Source: an uncultured Porphyromonadaceae bacterium
GTDB taxonomy: Bacteria; Bacteroidota; Bacteroidia; Bacteroidales; Muribaculaceae
Assembly: GCA_900548975.1 (NCBI GenBank)
Contig: URMS01000035.1
Location: 1 to 21,630, forward strand
Direction of reading: 5' to 3'
DNA: 21,630 nt
Shown: one piece after another, positions 10,101 to 17,852 of the stretch
Layout of the letters: the number at the start of each line of letters is the position of its first letter
Numbering within the stretch: position 1 is the stretch's first letter
Position numbers and translations under genes: made by a program
Notes under the pieces: model-generated
What the model saw: only the letters and a program-made list of their open reading frames with translations
What the model was told of the DNA's origin: nothing
The model's database searches: none

Positions 10101-11581
10101 GTGATATCGCCCGAAAATTCGCCAACCTGGTAAACTTTGCCGTTGTAAGTATACTCGTATGCAACGGCGAGGACTTCATCGGCGTTTAGTGCGGTGCGCA
10201 GCGAAATGTAGCCGAGGGTGGTATTGAGGGTATATTCGCTGGAACTGAGCAGGCGGGCGCTTTCCACTTTTTCGTAGTCGCTGCCGCCTTCGATGCCATA
10301 AGCTGCCAGCGGAGAGAGAACCTGGGTAACCTGGTTGATGTTTCGGGCTTCTGGATACTCGGATTTGATTACTGACAGAAGGTTGTTGGACGCATTGGCC
10401 GGATTGGGCAACGCCGGGTCGGTCTGCCAGTAGCTGTTGCCAAGCACGCGGTTTTCGCCCAGATCCATGAAGCTGACAAGATTTCGGCTTTGGTCGAACT
10501 TGCCGTTTTTGTTGGTGATCCATACCTCGATACGGGTTATCTTGATGCCCGACGAGACATAGGGCAGATGCGCGGCGAAGCGGTCGTAGTTGTCGCGGAA
10601 ATACTGGGCGAGGAAGTAGTGGCGGTTCTGGTCGTACTGGTCGGCGTTGATTGAAAACTCGGTGGTCTGTGCGCCACCGCGGGTGTTGACGGTCTTGGAC
10701 TCGGAGTTCTGCTGCGACACGAGCGCCGTGGCGGTGAGTTTGCCGAACTGTAGCTTGGTTTTTATGCCAAAAAGTGCTGTTCCGCCGCGAATTAGCGACG
10801 AGCCTGTGGTCATGGACACATTACCGGCTTCGATGGACTTGACGATGTCGTCTTCCTCGCCTTCATAGGCCAGTTTGAGGTTCTTGGAGTCGAAGTCGAA
10901 GGTGGCGTCGGTGTTGTATGTCATGTTGAATTTCATACGGTTGCCGACGCTTGCCGCGATGGTGGCCTGTATTTTCTGGTCGAAATCGAAGTATGTCTTG
11001 CGACGGGCCGACAGCGACAGTGCCGGATTGTCGGTCTTATTGCTTTTTATGCCCATCGACACCTGCACGGAGCCCTGGGTCTTGAGCGACACGCCGCCGG
11101 GGCCGAAAATCTTTTCGAGAGGCCCGAGGGCGAAGTTCATGTCGAGGATATTGAACGGCTCTTTTTCCTTGTCGGTGATGAGCCCGAGGTTGCGCTCCTT
11201 GTAGAAGCGCTGCATCGACAGTTTCAGCTGCCAGTTTTCGTACTGCCGCTTCGTAAGCATGAACGGCGTGCCTATCTGGAGGCCGCCGAGGTATGTGCGG
11301 ACTATGTAGTTGCCCGAAGCGGCGTCGAAATCGGCAGTGGTGGTGATGTTTGAGGGTGTACTGAGGTCGTAGCCGAGTTCATCGGCCATGAGGTCCTCAT
11401 AGTTGCGGGGCACTGTGGGCCGTACGCCGAAGGGAAGTGAGGTGCTGTCGGCCGGAGAGGGCTGTGGAAAAGCTGCCGGCGCGGGAGCGGAAAAGGCCGG
11501 CGGCATTTGCTGGGCGCGCAGACAGTCGGGCATCAGAAATGCCGTGACAACCAGGAATATATATAGTAATAATCTGCGCAA
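4169..11581 (-). CDS. sprA: Cell surface protein SprA, type IX secretion outer-membrane translocon
   Basis: This 2470-residue protein fits the SprA/Sov family (usually about 2300-2500 residues). SprA forms the very large single-chain outer-membrane barrel through which type IX secretion substrates pass. A signal peptide (RRLLLYIFLVVTAFLMPDCLRAQ) precedes a Pro/Ala-rich stretch. After that come long alternating hydrophobic/polar segments rich in Tyr, Asn and aromatic residues, as in beta-barrels. Recognisable landmarks are IDDFESTQTGIDLRSPYSW (about residues 825-845), YPDERGPYNLDATG (about 935) and a basic segment RKAKKFERTYKLKEDTS (about 1905). The last residues, ISLNLSLAR, form a terminal strand. 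The only usable start in frame near the signal peptide is TTG at 11581; the next in-frame Met (residue 17) would destroy the signal. It is the last gene of the tamB operon, 41 bases after ruvA. No protein with a recognised type IX C-terminal signal was seen in the window. Confidence 0.95.
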   Translation of the reverse strand: MRRLLLYIFLVVTAFLMPDCLRAQQMPPAFSAPAPAAFPQPSPADSTSLPFGVRPTVPRNYEDLMADELGYDLSTPSNITTTADFDAASGNYIVRTYLGGLQIGTPFMLTKRQYENWQLKLSMQRFYKERNLGLITDKEKEPFNILDMNFALGPLEKIFGPGGVSLKTQGSVQVSMGIKSNKTDNPALSLSARRKTYFDFDQKIQATIAASVGNRMKFNMTYNTDATFDFDSKNLKLAYEGEEDDIVKSIEAGNVSMTTGSSLIRGGTALFGIKTKLQFGKLTATALVSQQNSESKTVNTRGGAQTTEFSINADQYDQNRHYFLAQYFRDNYDRFAAHLPYVSSGIKITRIEVWITNKNGKFDQSRNLVSFMDLGENRVLGNSYWQTDPALPNPANASNNLLSVIKSEYPEARNINQVTQVLSPLAAYGIEGGSDYEKVESARLLSSSEYTLNTTLGYISLRTALNADEVLAVAYEYTYNGKVYQVGEFSGDITSTDQALFVKMLKSTTTSPRLPMWDLMMKNVYSLGGYQIQKAKFRLNIKYLSDTTGTQINYLPVPGLNNKPLLQVMNLDRIDSNEQSNPDGFFDFIDGYTIYPATGKVVFPVVEPFGQHLAEAIGNPALAQQYVYQELYDSTLVVARQYADKNKFILSGEYQASSGSQIRLNAMNVPRGSVIVTAGGVQLTENSDYTVDYAMGIVTITNQSIIDSGQNISVTLENQSMFSTQRKTLLGLDLQYQLNKNLNIGATVLHFSEKALIEKVNIGDETVNNSIFGLNMAYNGEFMWLTNLINKIPTVNAIQPSRLSFTAEVAKLMPHAQKSGSNKGSSYIDDFESTQTGIDLRSPYSWFLASTPYESGANALFPEAALSNNADYGKNRALLNWYYIDRLFTQRNSSMCPGYIKSDLKQLSNPYVREVRVNEVFPGREITYGESSTIQTLNLSYYPDERGPYNLDATGIDELGHLTDPEKRWGGIMRRLDNTNFEQSNIEYIQFWLMSPFLDPEADNYEGGDLYLNFGEISEDILKDGLKSYENGIPYDGNDQYLTETVWGRVSQQNSLTYSFDNNNGARVAQDVGLDGLPNNDEFAFPTYSQYVEEISRRVSPETLQRMQTDAFSPLNDPAGDNYHFYRGYDYDEQHLSILERYKRYNGVEGNSLSPEDAADPLYQSSRSVPDVEDINQDNTLNEYERYFQYRVSIRPEDLEVGRNYITDKRVTVVPTRDGNNQEVEWYQFKIPLSEYERVVGSINDFSTIRFVRMFLTGFKKTTHLRFATLELVRGEWRPYDFNLNSRGDAPAQGQLDISVVNIEENSTREPVNYVLPPGVTRISDPGQTQITQLNEQSMSLKLTGLTAGDARGVYRNTQLDLRNYRRMQMWVHAEAFINNTTGLRSGDLSVFVRLGSDVKNNFYEYEVPLELTPPDVYNDARRDEVWPRNNYLNFDLQTLVDLKKERNRAKRAEEEGVGYGILYTGRDPANERNRVAVMGNPSLSDVRVMLVGVRNNSATTKDGTIWVNELKVTDFNEAGGWAAKANATLNVSDVATLNLGTHYESAGFGSVDQSLNERRLDDYSQINFAVQADLGRFLPEKAKLKAPIYYSMTKERTSPKYNPLDKDVLLKDALDDCSDKAERDSISAYAIERTSVQNFSISGLKFDVRSAKPMPWDPANFTFNFSFTKQSKNDPTTEYENTNDYRGSFAYNYSPYFKPFKPFKGLKSKSKNARFLKEWELSWLPTNISFLTNMTRYYYEQQTRSETDVMFQLPVSVSKNWLWDRQLAITWNITKTLSLSFNSNTSARIEETVGAVNKKLFPDRYRDWKDTVWQSLRSMGTPWSYNQTFTGQYKAPFSKIGFLDYLTGNVSYNATYRWDRGATIDDIQVGNSIANQAAWTADGRVNFETLYNKMPLLRDINKRFANTRPSTAAPRKAKKFERTYKLKEDTSLVIKHNLRVPKIKITATDANGKPVIVKTKIIDNNTIEVLNRGKDNIKFTIVEILKEEKSLMRNIGEYALRLVMSPRNISVRYRSTKSLNLPLFRPEIGNVFGQTTSQGPMSPGLDFAFGFTDESYIEKALSRGWLITDDGQTSPAIWARTQELNMEVNLELFKGFKVQLTFNRTDNRNSQIQFMYDGMPTSLSGSYTRTHCALLTALKGSKASDGYRSAAFDKFLENIPEIRRRVEAQYIGTHYPTGGFMADNISAGQLFNPETGTVSETSSDVLIPAFLAAYTGRSASTESLDPFPSFSAVLPNWRITYDGFINLGNMRNIFKTFTVNHAYQCTYSVGSYSSYLNWQSVDGSANLGYTLDELTGEPIPSSPYNISSVAITERFAPLFGINATLKNDLQFNAEYRDQRTLTLNTSAGQLVEATQRAIRIGAGYKIIGFNTFLKMKGSQQGISNDLTLNAECTFQRNQALIRRIEDNYTQPTSGSNTIGINFTASYILSKRLTVSAFFDHQVNSPIVTTSSYPTTNSSYGISLNLSLAR

Positions 11582-11600
11582 TGGTCGGTCGTTGATTTGT

Positions 11601-11617
11601 GTTCCGCATTGCGGAAC
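11601..11617 (-). promoter_or_regulatory. Intercistronic hairpin between ruvA and sprA
   Basis: GTTCCGC and GCGGAAC form a perfect 7-bp stem with a 3-base loop in the 41-base gap, 20 bases before the TTG start of sprA. No T-run follows in the direction of transcription, so it is unlikely to terminate. It could affect mRNA processing, stability or initiation at the weak start codon; this role is inference. Confidence 0.5.
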
Positions 11618-11622
11618 GATGA

Positions 11623-12207
11623 TTACATCATGGTCAGAGCTTTCTTTATGGCTGCCTCGACTTTGAGCTGCGGATCGGCGTCGAAAAGCTGTCGGAGTAC
11701 TTTCTCGCTCGCCTTGCGGTCGAATCCGAGCATGGTAAGAGCGGCGAGAGCCTCTTCGTGGGCGGCTGAAACGCTATGACTGCTTATATTTAACGTAGCG
11801 TCGGCCAGTTTTATTTTATCGCGCAGGTCCACTATGATTCTTTCGGCTGTTTTGGCGCCTATGCCTTTGACCGCTTTGAGACGGCGGACGTCGCCGGTCG
11901 ATATTACCGAGGCGAGTTCTTCGCCGGGGAGAGACGACAGCAGGATGAGCGCCGTCGCCGCTCCTACACCGGAAACGCCTATGAGCGAACGGAATAACTC
12001 GCGTTCGCGCTCCTCGGTGAAACCGTAGAGGGTCCATGTGTCCTCGCGGATAACTTCGTGCACCAGTACTCTGGCGTCTTTTTTGCCCGTGAGGGCGTCG
12101 TACGACTGGAGGCTGATATTTAGCAGATAGGCTACTCCGCCGTTTGTCTCTACGGTTACGGAAGCCGGGGTGAGGGCGGCGATTTCGCCACGGATGTATT
12201 CTATCAT
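11623..12207 (-). CDS. ruvA: Holliday junction branch migration protein RuvA
   Basis: RuvA binds four-way DNA junctions as a tetramer and loads the RuvB motor during recombinational repair. The protein has 194 residues, the normal length. Residues 1-63 are the OB-fold domain (MIEYIRGEI... TWTLYGF). Two helix-hairpin-helix motifs follow: LIGVSGVGAATALILL (75-90) and LKAVKGIGAKTAERI (110-124). The C-terminal RuvB-contact domain (about 148-194, ALTMLGFDRKASEKVLRQL) is intact after a linker of about 15 residues. The start codon overlaps the stop of the glycerate kinase gene (ATGA), so translation is coupled. It sits third in the tamB operon, directly before sprA. No ruvB or ruvC lies nearby. Confidence 0.97.
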   Translation of the reverse strand: MIEYIRGEIAALTPASVTVETNGGVAYLLNISLQSYDALTGKKDARVLVHEVIREDTWTLYGFTEERERELFRSLIGVSGVGAATALILLSSLPGEELASVISTGDVRRLKAVKGIGAKTAERIIVDLRDKIKLADATLNISSHSVSAAHEEALAALTMLGFDRKASEKVLRQLFDADPQLKVEAAIKKALTMM

Positions 12208-13235
12208 TTTGTCAGATGGTTTAGCAACAGTTTCTCTATGCAGGGGCGCGCCATGGCGGCTGTGTGCCGGAGGGCTGCCCCGGGGTCGGCCGGAATAGGG
12301 TCGCCGTCGGAAATACAGGGAAATACGTTGGGCAGCCCGACGCCTGCTGCCATGCTTCCGCAGAACGCTGCCGCCGGGATACCGCAGGCGTGTGCGCGGG
12401 CATAGACTGCGGCGATGGTCTTGCCGCCAAGAGTCTGGGCGTCGAGGTGTCCTTCGCCGGTTATTAAAAGTTCGGGCGTGGAGTTCTGCAGGGCAGTTTC
12501 AAGTATCACCGGCGCTCCGAGGCGGCATTCGCATCCTGCGATATTGCCGAGGGCGAAGCCTATGCCTCCGCCGGCGCCTCCGAAAGGTGCCGGAGCAGGG
12601 TAGAGGCACATCAGCCGCCGGAAAAGGGCCTCGCACCACTGTACATCGGCTTCGGTCGCGCCTTTCTGAGCCAGAAACGACATTGCCGAAAGGCCGGCGT
12701 CGGCATAGAGAGGCGCGCCGACATCGGCAACGCCGCATACCGTGGCGGCATAGACAGAAGCGAGCGCGGCCGGCGGTATAATGGCGGTGGGCAGACCGTC
12801 GCTGTCGCATTCTATGGTGTAGCCCATGCCACGGAGCATGCCCAGACCGCCGTCGGCTGTACGTGTGCCGCCTATGCCTACGTAGATGCCGGAATAGAGG
12901 CCCGACTCGGCCGCGCGGCGCACTGCGCGGCCCACTTCGAAGGAACTGCGTTGCCGCAGAGGCTGCTCGGCTCCCGATATGTCCGTCTGCCATGGCATGC
13001 CTTCGCCGCACGAGGGGATGTACGCCTTCATACTACCGTCGGCCCCACGGAAAGTGTAATATGCCTGCGGGACGGCCACTGCACCGAGGGCCTGAGCGGT
13101 TCCCTCGCCGCCGTCGGCCATGGCGAATACGCGGATTTCGCGGCCGCATAGCTCACCGAGGCCGAGCCTTATGGCTTCGCCTGCCTCGGTCGATGAGAGT
13201 GTGCCTTTGAATTTATCGCTTGCTATCGCTATCAT
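12204..13235 (-). CDS. Glycerate kinase (GarK/GlxK family)
   Basis: This 343-residue cytoplasmic enzyme phosphorylates D-glycerate with ATP, feeding it into lower glycolysis; family members mostly give 2-phosphoglycerate. The family blocks occur in order: SDKFKGTLSS (6-15), MADGGEGTAQAL (39-50), GIGGTRTADGGLGML (120-134), GGAGGGIGFALG (219-230) and LLITGEGHLDAQTLGGKT (256-273). It is about 30 residues shorter than typical members (about 375), and several blocks differ from the usual residues (GGTRTADGG in place of GGSATNDGG), so substrate choice may differ. The start ATG lies 23 bases inside the end of tamB, and the stop overlaps ruvA by 4 bases. It is therefore embedded in an operon whose other products are envelope and DNA-repair proteins. 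No other glycerate pathway gene is present, so the position probably reflects operon packing and not shared function. Confidence 0.9.
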   Translation of the reverse strand: MIAIASDKFKGTLSSTEAGEAIRLGLGELCGREIRVFAMADGGEGTAQALGAVAVPQAYYTFRGADGSMKAYIPSCGEGMPWQTDISGAEQPLRQRSSFEVGRAVRRAAESGLYSGIYVGIGGTRTADGGLGMLRGMGYTIECDSDGLPTAIIPPAALASVYAATVCGVADVGAPLYADAGLSAMSFLAQKGATEADVQWCEALFRRLMCLYPAPAPFGGAGGGIGFALGNIAGCECRLGAPVILETALQNSTPELLITGEGHLDAQTLGGKTIAAVYARAHACGIPAAAFCGSMAAGVGLPNVFPCISDGDPIPADPGAALRHTAAMARPCIEKLLLNHLTK

Positions 13236-16200
13236 CGGTGATGGTGTCGGAAGGTGCCGGTTTTGAGCGTAGACGGTGTATGAACGACAGGAAGTTGTCG
13301 AAATCGCGACGGAAAACGATGCCTATGCCCTGGGTGGTCTGGGCGGAGCGCACGTAGAAGTTGCGGTCGTTGTAGCGGTTGTAGGCCTTGAGGCGCCAAG
13401 AGCCGCGTTTGTTAAGCAGATATTCGATGTCGAAATCGCCGACAAACTGGTTGGTGTTGAGGCTTTTGTCGCGATAGCCGAAGTTGCCGTTGAACAGCAG
13501 GCGGTTGTTGAGCAGACGGCTCGAAAGAGCTACGTCGACTTCGACGTCGGAGAAGTCGCCTCGGTCGCTGCGGAGGTTCGGGGCGATGCTCCAGTTGTCG
13601 CTTAGCTTGCCGAGCATGTTGCCGAGCTGGCTCGATATGGTGGAGGAGGCTACCGAGAACAGCTCGCTGCCCTTGGTGGTCGATGCCATGTAGTCGGGGG
13701 TGTAGAAGCGGTTGAGTGCCAGAAGGTAGATGATCTGGCGGTTCATCATGTCGGACGTGCTGACGATGCTCCGCACCTTGCGGTAGGTGTCGGAGGTGAG
13801 GGTGGGAAATTCGAGGTCGAAGTCGATGGATGGCTGGCGTATGTCGCCGCTGACGAGCATCAGGGCGTGCACCGGCACGTTGGTACGGCTTATCTCCTTG
13901 TCCTGCAGGAAGGATTCGTCGAGGTCGCTGAGGTTGGCGTTTGTGGCGTAGTAGGCCTGCAGGTTGGTCTTGACGGCGTACGGATCGCCGTCGAAGCGTA
14001 TCTCGCTGCCTTCCTTTATGGTGAAGTCGCGGATGATGATGTCCTGGAGAGTGAAGCGGTAGCTTCCCTGCAGAACCTTGTAGGAGCCCCATATGTTGAG
14101 CGAGTTGTCGACCGATTTGTAGGCCAGGTGCATGCTGCCTTCGCCGGTGGCTTTGATTTCGTCGCCGGCCATGGGGTCCATGATGAGGGTCATGAGGGCG
14201 TCTTTGGTTATGCCCACGCGCAGGTCCATGTTGTATGCCGACGGCTCGTCGGTATTGGAGGCCTTGATGCGGTTTTTGAGTTCGCGGACTATGGCTGGGG
14301 TGTCATCGTGCCGTTCGGGAGCACGCAGGGTGTCGGGAGTGGCGTCGCGGAAGCTCAGGAAGGAGTATGTCTCGGCGTCGAGTCGGTCGGACAGCACGAA
14401 AGTGAATGTCGACCGTGGCGCCGTTGTCATGTCGACCTTAATGTCGACCACACCGGGATAGCCCGATATGGATGCTCCACCGTTGCCGTAGATGGTGCCG
14501 TACCAGTCGGGGTACTGCTTCGGCGTGGCGTTGAAACTCAGAAAGTCCTGCGCCTGGGTTATGTCGAAGTTGAAGACGGGCTCCTTGAAGTAGGTGTGGC
14601 GCACTATGCCGTCGAGCATGGCCGTATGGCCTTCGACGTCGTGTATTATCACGTCGTTGAGGCGGATAACGCCGGGCGTCATGTAGACACTGTCGTTGGC
14701 TGTATACCAGGTGTTGGTGAAGTCGATTTTCATCTTCACATCCTCAGCCATAACCTGCCCTTCGAGGTCTACTTCCTTGAATGTGCCAAACAGACGGCAG
14801 TGGCCGCTGGCATGGCCGTCGATATCGGATGCGAAAGCCTCCATAAAGGGCTTGAGGAAGCCTACCGGCACATGACGGGCGTTGAAATCGATGTCGAGGG
14901 CCTCGGCCATAGGGAATATTTTACCGGCAATGCGGCTTTTGTCGCCTTTGAGTCCGGTAATATCGGCATCGAAGGCGAAGGCCTTGTCGGCGTTGTCCCA
15001 GCCGGCCTCGATGTCGGCGTCGCCGATGGTGCAGCGGTTGTATCCGATGCTGTCGACATGGAGCTTGGGGCAATAAAGCTCGGGCTCCTTGCTGAGCAGA
15101 CGGCGGGCGCTGAAACGGCCTGTGGCGCGGCCGCCTATCATGGCTTTGTCTATTTCGAGTGTCTCGAATATCGGAAGCAGGGCAATGGACCGCAGGTCGA
15201 TGGAAAGGTTGTCGTCTTCGTCGTGGCCGGCGGTGCCGTCGATGGCTATCGACTGCGAGCCGGCGTCGAGGCCGAAACCGTCCACTTTTATCTCGCTGTC
15301 GATACTGATGCGCGACTGCTTGATGGACCAGGTCTCGTCGCCGAAGTTGATGGTGCCGGGGTTGAAGTTGACAACCAGCGGTATCGGGCTCAGCAATTCA
15401 GTATTTTTCCAGTCGGATGCCGGCAATATCTCGGTGCTGAACGACATGGTACCGTTCAGCGGTATTTTGCGCTCTATCATCCAGTCGATGCGGGTGTCGA
15501 TGAGGTTGTTGGCTCCGCTGATGAGGCCGGTGAGCGCCATGTCGCCCTTGTTGGTGGGGAACTGGGTGTTCACATATATATAAGAGCGGTCGGTGGCGCG
15601 GTCCATGGCTGCATGCAGGGTAGTGCTTTCGACAAGCTTGTCGCCGTTCTGCAGATAGGGCGCGTCGAACGATAGGTATGCGCGGCCGCTGCGGCTGTCG
15701 AATGTGCCCTCGAGCTCGGCGTCGTGGACTATATGGAATGGAAGCCCGAAGAATCCGCTGATGCTCTCGGAGGGCAGCAGAGTGAAATTGAACCGGAAGT
15801 CGTTGGGATTGATATCGCCGGGCGTGCTGTAGTCGCCCAGCAAGGCGGGAACGAAGTGTGCGGCCAGTGTTTTGAGCTGTGGCACAAGGGAGTTGAAGGA
15901 ATATGTGCCTTCGAGACGGCCGTTGATGAAATCGGACTGGATGTCGATGGCGGCCGGTGTGGACTTGCTGTCGGCATTGATGGCGAAATTGTTGATGCGC
16001 AGTCCCTTGTTGCTTTCGTCCAGCCATCGTATGTCGTTGAGATGTATGTATCCGTGGCCGCGTGCGAAATCGGCCATATCGAGATCGGCGTTGAGTTTTG
16101 CGGCGAAGCGATAGCCTTCGCGGCCGGTGGAGAGACCGAGCGTGTAGAAATCGACGTTGGCGGCCATGGCTGTGGCCTGAAGCCGTTTGCCGTCGGCATC

Positions 16201-17742
16201 GTCGGTGTAGAGGGTGTAGGCGTGGAGAATCGCGGAGGGATCATTGACATCGGCCCGGACCTCGAGTTGGCTGCTGTTCTGCAGATTGGCGCTTATGTCG
16301 ATATTGGTGTAATTGTAGCCGCGGAAGAAAAAGTCGGAGATTTCGGCTTTTACATCGCATTCGGCGCGGCGTCCCGTGCGACCTTTGCCTTCGATTTTTC
16401 CGCTGACAAGACCGAGATCCGTCTTGCCCGTGATAAGTCCGATGTCGAGATCTTTGAATGAGGTCCGGCCCGAGAGGCGCAGGGACTTATAGGGTAATAT
16501 ATAATATGAGGCGTCGAGATTGAGCTCGCCGGCTGTTCCGTCGGTTCGCAGACTGATTTTTCCGTGGTCCTGATTGCCTTCGGCTTTGAGCGATACAGCC
16601 TGGGCGGAAATTGTTCTGATGAATTTACGCTGTGCCTGCTTTAGGAATGGAGCAACAAGGATATCGGTCTCCTCGCCGTCGATTGCCGCAGTGCAGTTTT
16701 CGATATGGTATTCGTAGCCATCGTCGGTTTTGCGGGCGTTGCCGCGCACACGCAGGGCGAAAGCACCGTTTTCGGAGTCGGACAGCGACAGATTGCCGAG
16801 TTCGGCCGATTTGTCGCCGATACTGAGTTCGAGTTCGAGCGACAGAGGACGGTCTATAAACTGCAGTGCAGGCAGAAAGGCTTGAAAGTCGGGCGGATAG
16901 ATGCGGCTGCGGGCCGATGTGCCGACCTTGAGCGGTGTCTGCGACAGTGCACGCGGTATGTCGGAATATCCGTCGTAGTTCAGGCGCATGGGCGCGAGGG
17001 CGAACACGCTGCGGGGCAGTTCTATCGAAAAGTCGCTCACAACAAGTCCCTGGTGGCCGACCGATGTTTTCGCCCGCATGCGCGACAGCTCGAAACCGCT
17101 TCGTTCGCGCAGCGACAGGTGCTCGAGTTCGATGTCGTAGCGGTCGGAGCTGATGCTGGGGATATAGGCGTTGAGGTTGATGTCGCTCACTCCTATATGG
17201 GCCGGGTCGAAGCGGCCTTCTTCGGGCAGCGGTTCGGAGAGTACGTTGTAGGCCAGAGATGCGTTGCGCAGTATTACGGTGTTGATCTGCAGCTGGAAGT
17301 TGCTTTTGCGTCCGCTCCGGCGGTCGCTGCGTATGTGGCCGAGGATTTCTTCGATGTTGACGGGCGATGATTTGTCCTGCCGCCAGAGGTTGAAGGCGGC
17401 ATTGTCGACAAGGGCATAGTCGATTATCAGTTCGCCTGTGCGCATGAAGTGGTAGAGCTCGAAGCCGGCGCTGATGGTCTCGATAGAGGCCACCGTGTCG
17501 GAAAATGCCGGGCGGATGATGCGTACGCCGCGGACCGACAGCTTGTTGAAGGGATGGATGGTCACGTTGTCGATGTCGACCTGTACGCCGAGAAGCCTGG
17601 AGAGTTCACGACTGGCGGTGTCGCGCACCTCATTCTGTACAGGATCGGTGGACAGGAGTATGTACAGCGAGGCCGGCAGCGCTACGGCAAGCACCAGCAG
17701 AACGATGGCAATAGCCCTGAATATTTTCCATGCAAGCTTCAT
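13213..17742 (-). CDS. tamB: TamB-like translocation and assembly module protein (DUF490 / AsmA-like)
   Basis: This 1509-residue protein is a TamB/YhdP-type bridge: an inner-membrane-anchored, very long beta-sheet groove spanning the periplasm. The family acts in outer-membrane protein assembly and/or phospholipid transport. One N-terminal transmembrane anchor (about residues 8-33) is followed by DPVQNEVRDTASRELSRLLG and GVQVDIDNVTIHPFNKLSVRG, the usual AsmA-like start. Repeating beta-rich sequence fills the middle. The C-terminal TamB domain shows YKVLQGSYRFTLQDI (about 1217-1232), GSEIRFDGDPYAV and IDFDLEFPTLTSDTYRKV (about 1305-1322). I chose the ATG at 17742, not the TTG 21 bases upstream, because the promoter -7 box covers that TTG. 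It is the first gene of the operon that ends in sprA. A tamA/bamA-like partner is not in the window. Confidence 0.92.
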   Translation of the reverse strand: MKLAWKIFRAIAIVLLVLAVALPASLYILLSTDPVQNEVRDTASRELSRLLGVQVDIDNVTIHPFNKLSVRGVRIIRPAFSDTVASIETISAGFELYHFMRTGELIIDYALVDNAAFNLWRQDKSSPVNIEEILGHIRSDRRSGRKSNFQLQINTVILRNASLAYNVLSEPLPEEGRFDPAHIGVSDINLNAYIPSISSDRYDIELEHLSLRERSGFELSRMRAKTSVGHQGLVVSDFSIELPRSVFALAPMRLNYDGYSDIPRALSQTPLKVGTSARSRIYPPDFQAFLPALQFIDRPLSLELELSIGDKSAELGNLSLSDSENGAFALRVRGNARKTDDGYEYHIENCTAAIDGEETDILVAPFLKQAQRKFIRTISAQAVSLKAEGNQDHGKISLRTDGTAGELNLDASYYILPYKSLRLSGRTSFKDLDIGLITGKTDLGLVSGKIEGKGRTGRRAECDVKAEISDFFFRGYNYTNIDISANLQNSSQLEVRADVNDPSAILHAYTLYTDDADGKRLQATAMAANVDFYTLGLSTGREGYRFAAKLNADLDMADFARGHGYIHLNDIRWLDESNKGLRINNFAINADSKSTPAAIDIQSDFINGRLEGTYSFNSLVPQLKTLAAHFVPALLGDYSTPGDINPNDFRFNFTLLPSESISGFFGLPFHIVHDAELEGTFDSRSGRAYLSFDAPYLQNGDKLVESTTLHAAMDRATDRSYIYVNTQFPTNKGDMALTGLISGANNLIDTRIDWMIERKIPLNGTMSFSTEILPASDWKNTELLSPIPLVVNFNPGTINFGDETWSIKQSRISIDSEIKVDGFGLDAGSQSIAIDGTAGHDEDDNLSIDLRSIALLPIFETLEIDKAMIGGRATGRFSARRLLSKEPELYCPKLHVDSIGYNRCTIGDADIEAGWDNADKAFAFDADITGLKGDKSRIAGKIFPMAEALDIDFNARHVPVGFLKPFMEAFASDIDGHASGHCRLFGTFKEVDLEGQVMAEDVKMKIDFTNTWYTANDSVYMTPGVIRLNDVIIHDVEGHTAMLDGIVRHTYFKEPVFNFDITQAQDFLSFNATPKQYPDWYGTIYGNGGASISGYPGVVDIKVDMTTAPRSTFTFVLSDRLDAETYSFLSFRDATPDTLRAPERHDDTPAIVRELKNRIKASNTDEPSAYNMDLRVGITKDALMTLIMDPMAGDEIKATGEGSMHLAYKSVDNSLNIWGSYKVLQGSYRFTLQDIIIRDFTIKEGSEIRFDGDPYAVKTNLQAYYATNANLSDLDESFLQDKEISRTNVPVHALMLVSGDIRQPSIDFDLEFPTLTSDTYRKVRSIVSTSDMMNRQIIYLLALNRFYTPDYMASTTKGSELFSVASSTISSQLGNMLGKLSDNWSIAPNLRSDRGDFSDVEVDVALSSRLLNNRLLFNGNFGYRDKSLNTNQFVGDFDIEYLLNKRGSWRLKAYNRYNDRNFYVRSAQTTQGIGIVFRRDFDNFLSFIHRLRSKPAPSDTITDDSDSKR

Positions 17743-17760
17743 TGCAGATGCAAAATTAGC

Positions 17761-17793
17761 CAAAATTATTGTTTCCCGGTGCTGTGCGACAAT
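17761..17793 (-). promoter_or_regulatory. Promoter of the tamB-glycerate kinase-ruvA-sprA operon
   Basis: On the minus strand, ATTG (17793-17790) is followed after 21 bases by TAATTTTG (17768-17761), matching the Bacteroidetes consensus. A second -7-like TAATTTTG lies at 17758-17751 without a good -33 partner. Transcription should begin near 17753, about 10 bases before the tamB ATG. Confidence 0.7.
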
Positions 17794-17817
17794 TTGTTTA
17801 ATTTTTTTGCTGAAAAT

Positions 17818-17848
17818 TTTGCAGGATTAAAAACTTTGCCTACCTTTG
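17818..17848 (+). promoter_or_regulatory. Promoter of the ABC transporter/GntR operon
   Basis: TTTG (17818-17821), 19 bases, then TACCTTTG (17841-17848) is a full match to the Bacteroidetes consensus. Transcription should begin around 17854-17857, so the first micro-ORF (ATG at 17860) would be almost leaderless. The promoter faces away from the tamB promoter in the 226-base gap between the two operons. Confidence 0.8.
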
Positions 17849-17852
17849 CGGT

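Noticed and set aside
11601..11617. Terminator between ruvA and sprA
   Set aside because: The hairpin has no following T-run on the transcribed strand, and sprA has no promoter of its own that I can see.
13867..15675. Open frame of 602 codons on the plus strand inside tamB
   Set aside because: It is antisense to a clearly coding tamB, has no domain or signal, and its Val/Gly/Glu-rich composition is that of a mirror frame in G+C-rich coding DNA.
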